Shown here in pieces: positions 53,969-60,997 of a stretch of DNA of 64,000 bases (position 1 is the stretch's first letter; the number at the start of each line of letters is the position of its first letter). The stretch lies in assembly GCA_029448655.1 (NCBI GenBank), contig JACCLO010000055.1:1-64000 (forward strand), read 5' to 3'. This DNA is from Wolfiporia cocos (lineage: Eukaryota > Basidiomycota > Agaricomycetes > Polyporales > Phaeolaceae). The notes beneath the pieces are model-generated. The model was not told the DNA's origin and searched no databases. It saw only the letters and a program-made list of their open reading frames with translations. A program made the position numbers and the translations under genes.

Positions 53969-56900
53969 ATGACGCTGGCAAAACCCGTGAAGTGCAATGC
54001 ACTAATCGACTCAGGAGCAATGTCAAACCTGATCCACAGCAGAGTGGTAGAAAAATACAAGGTGCCCACGCAACCCTTGAAGAACCCGATTATCGTCAAA
54101 AATGTTGACGGAACAGAAAACAAAGATGGGCGAATAGACCGAGAAGCCACCATACTACTACGATATCCGAAGACCCAGAAAACGCGAAAGGTCCGATTCT
54201 TGGTAGGATCGATCGGAACAGAGAATATGATTCTAGGGTATGGATGGCTAAAAGACGAAAACCCCACAATCGACTGGAAGGACCAAACAGTCGATGTACG
54301 ATCAATACTAGGGGCAGAAGAAAAGAAACCGGAAGCCACGATCCAAATGGATACGGTGGAAATGGTAGTTGCTCCAGAAGGGAAAATTCCGACAAGGGGA
54401 ACCCAAGAAGCCGCAGGGTATGACCTTTACGCTGCAGAAGAAACCGAGATTCCCGCCGGAGGATGGAAACTCGTCTCCACAGGAGTAAAAATGAAGATCC
54501 CGAAGGGATCGTATGGAAGGTTGGCCGGACGATCAGGCAACACCCTCAGACACGGACTGGTAGTACAGGCCGGAATCATAGACTCGGACTACCGAGGAGA
54601 CGTCGGAGCCATCGTCTTCAACTATTCAGACAAAGCACATAGAATTATCCCGGGCATGCGAATAGCCCAGATAATTTTCGAACGACACCTAACCCCCGAC
54701 ATTTTGGAGGTCGAGGACCTAGATGAAACAGAACGAGGGGAGAAAGGATTTGGATCTACGGACCAGCCAGAAGAAACAGCACAGCGGCTCTATACTCCTG
54801 AGGAGTACGAAGCGATCCGACGCTTTGCAAAAGATAACCCTAGGATCATAGGAGAGAAAGGGGAAACACGAAAGAAGTTCCGAACAAAGATACAAATCAT
54901 CAATGCTGTCAGGAAAGCGCTGACGAAGTCCCAAGAATTCGCACAGAAAACCCCTGAACCAGAACGAACAATTGAGGAAATGGTCCCGAAACACCTACTA
55001 GACTTTACCAAGGTGTTCAGTAAGGAGTCCGCAGCGGCGTTCCCCCCGTCGAGACCATGGGACCACGCAATCGAATTAAAACCCGATTTCGTGCCGAAGG
55101 ACTGCAAAGTCTATGCACTGTTGCCTAAAGAGCAACAGGCGCTGGACGAATTCCTAAAAGAAAACCTGGCCAAGGGATTCATAGTCCCTTCAAAATCCCC
55201 GATGGCGTCACCATTCTTCTTCGTCCCAAAGAAAGACAGCGGCCTACGACCCTGTCAAGATTATCGATATCTGAACGAAGGAACGATAAAGAACGTCTAT
55301 CCCTTGCCATTAATCTCGGAGCTCCTGGAAAAGCTAAAAGGAGCAAAGATTTTCACGAAAATGGACCTTAGAGCGGGGTACAACAACGTGCGAATCAAGA
55401 AAGGAGACGAATGGAAAGCGGCCTTCAAAACAAACCGAAGGTTGTACGAACCCACGGTTATGTTTTTCGGATTGTGCAATGCACCCGGGACCTTTCAGGC
55501 AATGATGAACGAAATCCTGAAAGAAGAAATCTTCGAAGGATGGGTGCTTGTTTACATGGACGATATCCTCATTTTCTCAGAAGACGAGAAAACACACAAG
55601 GAACGGGAACGGCGAATCCTTCAGAGATTGGTGGATAACCATCTCTTTGTGAAACCCGAGAAATGCGCCTTCGGTGTCGACAGAGTCGAATTTCTAGGAC
55701 TAGTCATCACCCCAGGAAACATCCAGATGGACCCAGCGAAACTCAATAGGATTAAAGAGTGGCCGACTCCCCGAAATCTCAAGGAAGTCAGATCCTTCCT
55801 AGGATTTGCAAACTTCTATCGGAAATTTATCGATCACTACTCAACGCACGCCCGACCCCTGGTGGATCTCACGAAAACGGTCACAGGGACAGGATTCCAG
55901 TGGACGGATAAAGAACAAAAGGCGTTCGACTTCATGAAGCAGGCATTCACAACGGCGCCCGCACTAGGAACGCCAGACAAGGAGAAACCATTCATCCTCG
56001 AAACAGACGCATCTCAGTTTGCCACAGGGGCAGTGCTAAAACAGACAGATGAAACGGGGCGTGAACGGCCAGTGGGATATCTCTCACAATCCCTGACATC
56101 CACAGAACGGAACTACGAAATCTATGATCGCGAACTACTCGGAATAGTCCGAGCACTAGAAGAATGGCGGCACCTGTTAGAAGGAGCACCGCATCGGATC
56201 TTGATCCGAAGCGATCATCAGAACCTGACGTACTGGAGAAGCGCACAGCGCCTAAATCGGCGACAAGCGAGATGGCATCTATTCCTCTCGCAATTCGACC
56301 TGAAATTACAACACATCCCCGGGAGGAAACTAGTCATGGCCGACACATTGTCCAGGTTGTATCACCTAGACGAAAGCAACGAAGACAACGAGGGAATCAC
56401 CATGATTCCAAATGAACTCGTCGTCCACGCAATCCAGATCCCGATCATCGATCGAATCAAGAACGCCAACGATCGAGATGAATCTGCGGAACAGGCGATC
56501 CGTGCTCTAGGGGGCACAGACGAATTCCCCGCAAGAACCACCGCAGATGAATGGCAACAAACGGATGGGATACTGCTCTACAGGGGCAGGATGTACGTGC
56601 CAAAAGATGAGGGCCTTCGACGGGACGTCATTTCAAAATACCACGACACGATCCCGGCCGGACACCCTGGGATCTGGGGTACAACAGTACAGGTTAAGAC
56701 CCACTTTTGGTGGCCTGACATGGGAACAATGATACCGGAATACGTCCGAGGCTGTGCAATCTGTCAACAGATGAAACCTGATAGGAACCCGCTAAAACCC
56801 CCTTTACAGCCAATACCGACACGGGAGGACGCCCTTCCCTTCTCACAGTGCTCGGTCGATTTTGTCACCGACCTGCCAAGAGTCGGAAAATATGACTCCA

Positions 56901-57271
56901 TGATGGTGATTGTCGACCATGGCCTATCCAAGGCCATCTCTCTCACCCCATGCGACAAAACAATCACGAGCGAAGGGGCCGCAGAAATATTCCATCGAAA
57001 GATATACTCACAATACGGCATTCCCCGAAAGATCATTTCAGACAGGGGACCACAGTTCGCATCGAAACTGTTCAAGGAATTATGCAAGCTGCAGGGAACG
57101 GAATCTGCGATGAGTACGGCGTACCATCCACAGACCGACGGACAAACGGAAAGGATGAATCAACAAATCGAAGTGTACCTTCGTATCTATTGCATGAACG
57201 ACCCTTTCCAATGGGTACAACGACTACCCGACGTCGAATTTGCGCACAACACCAAGCGAACCGAAAACTGA
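53969..57271 (+). CDS. pol: Ty3-B Pol: protease, dUTPase, RT, RNase H, integrase core
   Basis: 1100 residues from the first ATG, but the frame is open from about 53814, so Pol is probably made by -1 frameshifting or reinitiation from gag. Protease: ALIDSGAMSNLI (residues ~11-22). dUTPase (~130-270) with all five motifs: AAGYDLYAAEE, GRLAGRSG, GIIDSDYRGDV, GMRIAQIIF, RGEKGFGSTD. RT: PLPLISELLEKLKGAKIFTK, catalytic YMDDILIF at ~residue 529, FLGFANFYRKF. RNase H: LETDASQFATGAVL. Integrase: zinc-binding HPGIWG...GCAICQQMK, then DDE residues in SVDFVTD, IISDRGPQF and TDGQTERMN. The frame ends at TGA 57269-57271 (HNTKRTEN-stop), 45 codons after the catalytic Glu; the same frame reopens straight after. 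A CGA-to-TGA change is the simplest explanation. Confidence 0.95.
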   Translation: MTLAKPVKCNALIDSGAMSNLIHSRVVEKYKVPTQPLKNPIIVKNVDGTENKDGRIDREATILLRYPKTQKTRKVRFLVGSIGTENMILGYGWLKDENPTIDWKDQTVDVRSILGAEEKKPEATIQMDTVEMVVAPEGKIPTRGTQEAAGYDLYAAEETEIPAGGWKLVSTGVKMKIPKGSYGRLAGRSGNTLRHGLVVQAGIIDSDYRGDVGAIVFNYSDKAHRIIPGMRIAQIIFERHLTPDILEVEDLDETERGEKGFGSTDQPEETAQRLYTPEEYEAIRRFAKDNPRIIGEKGETRKKFRTKIQIINAVRKALTKSQEFAQKTPEPERTIEEMVPKHLLDFTKVFSKESAAAFPPSRPWDHAIELKPDFVPKDCKVYALLPKEQQALDEFLKENLAKGFIVPSKSPMASPFFFVPKKDSGLRPCQDYRYLNEGTIKNVYPLPLISELLEKLKGAKIFTKMDLRAGYNNVRIKKGDEWKAAFKTNRRLYEPTVMFFGLCNAPGTFQAMMNEILKEEIFEGWVLVYMDDILIFSEDEKTHKERERRILQRLVDNHLFVKPEKCAFGVDRVEFLGLVITPGNIQMDPAKLNRIKEWPTPRNLKEVRSFLGFANFYRKFIDHYSTHARPLVDLTKTVTGTGFQWTDKEQKAFDFMKQAFTTAPALGTPDKEKPFILETDASQFATGAVLKQTDETGRERPVGYLSQSLTSTERNYEIYDRELLGIVRALEEWRHLLEGAPHRILIRSDHQNLTYWRSAQRLNRRQARWHLFLSQFDLKLQHIPGRKLVMADTLSRLYHLDESNEDNEGITMIPNELVVHAIQIPIIDRIKNANDRDESAEQAIRALGGTDEFPARTTADEWQQTDGILLYRGRMYVPKDEGLRRDVISKYHDTIPAGHPGIWGTTVQVKTHFWWPDMGTMIPEYVRGCAICQQMKPDRNPLKPPLQPIPTREDALPFSQCSVDFVTDLPRVGKYDSMMVIVDHGLSKAISLTPCDKTITSEGAAEIFHRKIYSQYGIPRKIISDRGPQFASKLFKELCKLQGTESAMSTAYHPQTDGQTERMNQQIEVYLRIYCMNDPFQWVQRLPDVEFAHNTKRTEN

Positions 57272-57292
57272 CCTGCGCCCCTTGAAATAATC

Positions 57293-59020
57293 TTGGGTTA
57301 TATTCCAAGGGGATTCCCAGACTACGACAGGGTAGGAAACGTCCTGGCAGCAGTTGACAGGATCAAAAAGATCAAAGAGGCGCGAAAGATGGCATTCATC
57401 GCGCACGAACTAGCTCAGAAAAGAATGGCGGGACGTTTCCTCCGAGAATTACCGAAGCTCGAGAAAGGAGACAAGGTTTGGCTCGACGCAAAGAACCTAA
57501 CCATCCCCTACGAATCTAACAAGCTAGCACCAAAAAGGGAAGGACCCTTCACCATCACAGAAAAGATGGGACCCACGACATACCGGCTGCAGTTACCGGC
57601 GAACTGGAAAATTCATCCGGTATTCCATGCTGCCTTACTAAAACCATTCAAAGAAACAAGGGTGCACGGACCCAATTACCTACGGCCGCCACCTGATATC
57701 ATCAAGGGACAGGAGGAATACGAAGTCGAAGCCATCTTGGCTGACAGATGGAAAGGAAAGAAGCATCAATACTTCGTCAAGTGGAAAGGCTATGCCACGG
57801 CCGACAATTCATGGGAAGACGAGGCGAACTTGGAGCACTCCAAGGAGCTGATAAAAGACTACCACAGGACGAGAGTCAGGACAACCCCGACACTCGAAAA
57901 CAGGACAGTAATAGTATGTCGACGACTCGCCACCAGCTCCCCCGCCGAACCACGACCCCCGGCGATGCAGATCGTCGAGAAGGCCGACCGCGAGGTACGC
58001 CACCAAGAAGGTACTCCCCCCAGCATCTGCAGAGTAGACACGCCCTCCTCTGGTACAGGGCCGAGGGACCTTTTGCTGGCCGAGCCGATGGCTGGTCGGC
58101 CCTCTTCGACATCGCGCAGGACCTCACACACGTCTACAGCTCGTACCAGAACATCACCGAGGACCTTGTCCGAATGGAGGGGCAGATCAGAGCGCAGAGA
58201 GAGGGACTCGAATTACTCACCAACAGACTTATCGACAGATTGGCCGCCACCACGACGGCCCGACTACGACACGCGCTCAACGACTTCGAGGATCGCGAGC
58301 ACGTTACTCCCGGTCGACCCGAATACACACCACGACCCGCCTGCTTTTTCACCCCCGACGAACGACGCCGAGTTGCAAGGCCGTTTGATTTTATGGAGGG
58401 CGATAGAGTATTATTTCCACTGCCTACCAAGACTCAGAGAGCCCGCCGAACAGGAGTTAGAGACCCGACGCCACGTATTCCTGGTATGGGAGGCAACGGG
58501 AGACGTGAACCACCTGCACGCCCGACGAGCCCTAGGGCTACCCCAGAACGACAGCGAAGAGCGAATAGCACGCCGCCTATTCGACGATCTCCATCGGTGC
58601 AGAGCATTACCCGCGAGGAGTTCGAGCGAGGTGCGAGGGAGCACGAACGAGACACCGCCTCCTTACCCACATGGGCGCAACGGAACCTCCACCGCGCCGC
58701 TCACCACTGGAGATACCGACACAACGAATATCTCAGAGATATCCCTTTTCCTACGGGTACCAGCAAGGCCCTCGCCTGAACAACCCTGTCGGCAGTGCGG
58801 ATCCGCTAGCCACTGGATCCTCGACTGCCCCGACTATATTTGCAGAGCTTGTGGGCTCAATCAACCAGGTCATGACAGAATGAATGCCGCCAACACTTCG
58901 TATGGCGAACTCCTACGACCCCGTCCCTCAGCGGGAACGGCGACATCTACAATGAACAGGACGCCGAGGCACTCTGAAGAGAGGAACTTGGAAAATTCGT
59001 CGAGGCCGACGAATGCCTAG
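57293..59020 (+). CDS. Ty3-B Pol C-terminus: integrase tail, chromodomain, zinc-knuckle extension
   Basis: Same frame as the preceding pol ORF (continuing PAPLEIILGYIPRGFPDY after the TGA). It contains the integrase C-terminal fold (KLAPKREGPFTITEKMGPTT, IHPVFHAALLKPF) and a chromodomain at residues ~141-190 (EEYEVEAILADRWKG, YFVKWKGYATADNSWED). After a low-complexity stretch comes a well-structured-looking segment (LILWRAIEYYFHCLPRLREP, ARRALGLPQNDSEERIARRL), then a zinc knuckle CRQCGSASHWILDC (58787-58828) and a further CRACGLNQPGH. The middle part (about 57900-58350) looks like the shadow of the overlapping frame. Translation of this segment now depends on reading past the TGA. Confidence 0.85.
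   Translation: MGYIPRGFPDYDRVGNVLAAVDRIKKIKEARKMAFIAHELAQKRMAGRFLRELPKLEKGDKVWLDAKNLTIPYESNKLAPKREGPFTITEKMGPTTYRLQLPANWKIHPVFHAALLKPFKETRVHGPNYLRPPPDIIKGQEEYEVEAILADRWKGKKHQYFVKWKGYATADNSWEDEANLEHSKELIKDYHRTRVRTTPTLENRTVIVCRRLATSSPAEPRPPAMQIVEKADREVRHQEGTPPSICRVDTPSSGTGPRDLLLAEPMAGRPSSTSRRTSHTSTARTRTSPRTLSEWRGRSERRERDSNYSPTDLSTDWPPPRRPDYDTRSTTSRIASTLLPVDPNTHHDPPAFSPPTNDAELQGRLILWRAIEYYFHCLPRLREPAEQELETRRHVFLVWEATGDVNHLHARRALGLPQNDSEERIARRLFDDLHRCRALPARSSSEVRGSTNETPPPYPHGRNGTSTAPLTTGDTDTTNISEISLFLRVPARPSPEQPCRQCGSASHWILDCPDYICRACGLNQPGHDRMNAANTSYGELLRPRPSAGTATSTMNRTPRHSEERNLENSSRPTNA
57916..58779 (+). CDS. Ty3-B overlapping third ORF
   Basis: 287 codons in another frame, starting MSTTRHQLPRRTTTPG. 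Residues ~33-150 look like genuine protein (HALLWYRAEGPFAGRADGWS; DLVRMEGQIRAQREGLELL; LATTTARLRHALNDFEDRE-like helix). I recall hypothetical proteins of this type, with a C-terminal zinc knuckle, in basidiomycete retrotransposons, but this is from memory. Coding signal is strong here until about 58350 and then moves to the chromodomain frame. So the original ORF3 probably ran through both, and a 1-nt indel near 58320-58400 split it; alternatively the two frames truly overlap. The start at 57916 follows the chromodomain directly. Function is unknown. Confidence 0.6.
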   Translation: MSTTRHQLPRRTTTPGDADRREGRPRGTPPRRYSPQHLQSRHALLWYRAEGPFAGRADGWSALFDIAQDLTHVYSSYQNITEDLVRMEGQIRAQREGLELLTNRLIDRLAATTTARLRHALNDFEDREHVTPGRPEYTPRPACFFTPDERRRVARPFDFMEGDRVLFPLPTKTQRARRTGVRDPTPRIPGMGGNGRREPPARPTSPRATPERQRRANSTPPIRRSPSVQSITREEFERGAREHERDTASLPTWAQRNLHRAAHHWRYRHNEYLRDIPFPTGTSKALA

Positions 59021-59031
59021 GGAGGGGCTGA

Positions 59032-59738
59032 TGTTACGGTTATTTTAATTTTTCGAATATCGACAGAACTCACCACCGGGCGAATACGATACAGGGACTT
59101 GTTGCGCAACCAACCCCCTGGCTACTCGTGACTCTACTGGGCGCATCCCCAGTTGTATTAGCATGTAGGGCGCGTTTCACCTTTGGCAGATCCAACTCTG
59201 CCACCGTTTCACCTTCATCGTTTATTAGCTTATAGATGGTGTTCAACCACCATCATCCCTATCTATCGTTTCGGATACATCACTACATACTTATCAAACG
59301 TTTGATACTATAGCGTAGATAGTAGCGGTGGCATCTGGGATGGACTTGACCCCTAAAACCCAGCGTAGTATAAAAGCTCATGTACTTATTGTCAAGGCTC
59401 TTCAGCTCGACCTTGTTGTATAAACAAGAAGTCTTATACTTGTTCTCAAACGTAGGAAACTACGCTCAGTATTTCTCACTCGAGCAACCAAACGACTAAG
59501 TCCTCGAAGTGCACACTGACTTCTCGGACTTAGGCGAGTCTTATATTCTATTCGACTCGCACCTGAACAGATTATATCCTCTAACGCGTATTGGATATTA
59601 TACGATCTCCTAGGAACTTCACCTAGGACTTGAAGGCATCTAACGAGCATTTGCCTTGCATACGGCTATACGCCCACGTGCAGAAGAACGATCTATATTC
59701 GCGACTCGAATATACGAACGGGTGTTCGACCCGTAACA
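59032..59738 (+). mobile_element. Ty3-B 3' LTR
   Basis: 707 bp, preceded by the purine-rich GGGAGGGGCTGA and followed by the GGGAG duplication. Confidence 0.95.
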
Positions 59739-59743
59739 GGGAG

Positions 59744-60405
59744 GGGCTGCTGATCTACTGGTGTCTGCTGCCTGAGAATTGGCACCTGACTCAGGGGGAT
59801 TCTAACAGTACTCCTCCCTCATCGTGGTGCAAGAGGAAAGGGTCTGCATGCAACTATACGTTGAGTCTCACACTGCATGGGCAAGCACGCGGAGATGACG
59901 CTGACAGCTCTTCCATGGCCGTTGAGGACTCTGGTGCGACGGATGTGTCGGCCGAGCGGACGGGTGCGGACCAAGTCAAACGCATCATTATCAAGGAGCA
60001 GTATTGCTAGACTGTCATGAGCATGTCACGACCATGTGCCATAATAGCTTAAGTACTGAGACCCACCGATGCCAACAGAGTTGGCATTGTGCCCTTTTGG
60101 TGCAATGGTTATTGCATTACGGCTGGAGAATTGTATTGGGTCCACACCAGCACGTGATATAGACCAAATGCATCAATGAAATCGTTCACTACATCAAGAT
60201 CAATGCCTACCTCGAGAAGCACAATATCCCCCACTATGCTTTGGCTAAGATGCTGTACGGCGAGGACCTGGGGGAGACGTCCATTTTCCACGTCACCATA
60301 TCTGCAACAGCCAAGTATATTAAGAATGGACCGCAGAATGAGCGAAGCCACATGCAAATCGTTCTCGACATTGTCAGAGAGCCAACATATCCATACAATA
60401 TATGA
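59744..60405 (+). pseudogene. Host coding relic hit by Ty3-B and a small LTR
   Basis: After the Ty3-B duplication a frame runs CLLPENWHLTQGDSNSTPPS ... HGQARGDDADSSSMAVED ... TGADQVKRIIIKEQY. It reaches a TAG that lies in the duplication of a 147-bp element (60013-60159), then continues in the same frame as TKCINEIVHYIKINAYLEKH, NIPHYALAKMLYGEDLGETS, FHVTISATAKYIKNG to a TGA at 60403-60405. A CAG-to-TAG change would account for the stop. The conserved look of the second half suggests a real exon. I do not recognise the family. Confidence 0.5.
60013..60159 (+). mobile_element. Small TRIM-family LTR (147 bp), TSD TAGAC
   Basis: Starts TGTCATGAGCATGTC, ends CCAGCACGTGATA, with TAGAC at 60008-60012 and 60160-60164. 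It shares GTGCCCTTTTGG and TATTGGGTCC..GTGATA with the TRIM LTRs, which fixes TGTCA..GTGATA as the true family termini. Confidence 0.85.
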
Positions 60406-60409
60406 GGAA

Positions 60410-60990
60410 TCATCAACCTGTGGTGACCCGTTAAAACCATGCTTAGAGACATGTGAGCTGGGGTCATGCAATCCATACCGCTGACCACTGTGGCATATTG
60501 CTCGAGATTGTATTTGCATCGTGATACACAAGTTGCAATCATATGACTGCTCGGATCTCAAGCCGGTGTATACCGCCTTTCGATGCAGCACACAGCGTCA
60601 GATTTCAATGTGCAATATTACAATCTGGCCTTGCAGCTTGTTGCACCATCGAACATCTGCAAGTGTTGCTGCCCATATAATCACGACAAAGGTACATAAT
60701 TCAAAACAGGTGCAAGGGAGTCATACATGTCTAATGCAAAAAAAGGAAAGCACGGACCACCGCCAGTGTCTGGATTTAATTTAACTGGGCTGTGGCTGAT
60801 CTGATGCCTCCGTATGCGACTTCAGACTGTCTGCATGGTGTCCAGCGCGCAACAATGCATCGCTTGCAAATCACCGAAACCATGATCAGCCGTAGTATTT
60901 TTGGTTGTATGCATTGCTGGTATAGTCACATCGAGAATGGAAACTACATACAAATGTAGCGAGAGAAGGAGGAGTGAAGCATTCTTTGAA
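60410..60990. other. Unassigned sequence
   Basis: Degraded frames only; I cannot name or connect them. No termini or repeats are seen. Confidence 0.35.
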
Positions 60991-60997
60991 ACAACGA

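Larger units (their letters stand above)
51291..59738 (+). mobile_element. Ty3-B: nearly intact Ty3/gypsy chromovirus with dUTPase, TSD GGGAG
   Basis: 8448 bp. The 707-bp LTRs begin TGTTACGG and end CCGTAACA, a perfect 8-bp inverted terminal repeat, and differ at about five positions (roughly 99.3% identity). GGGAG is duplicated at 51286-51290 and 59739-59743. Order: LTR, PBS, gag, protease, dUTPase, RT, RNase H, integrase, (TGA), integrase C-terminus and chromodomain, a third ORF region, a purine-rich GGGAGGGGCTGA, LTR. The only clear lesion in gag-pol is the TGA at 57269-57271. It could be recently active and might supply proteins in trans to non-autonomous elements, though not obviously to the TGTCAC-LTR families. 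Confidence 0.95.
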
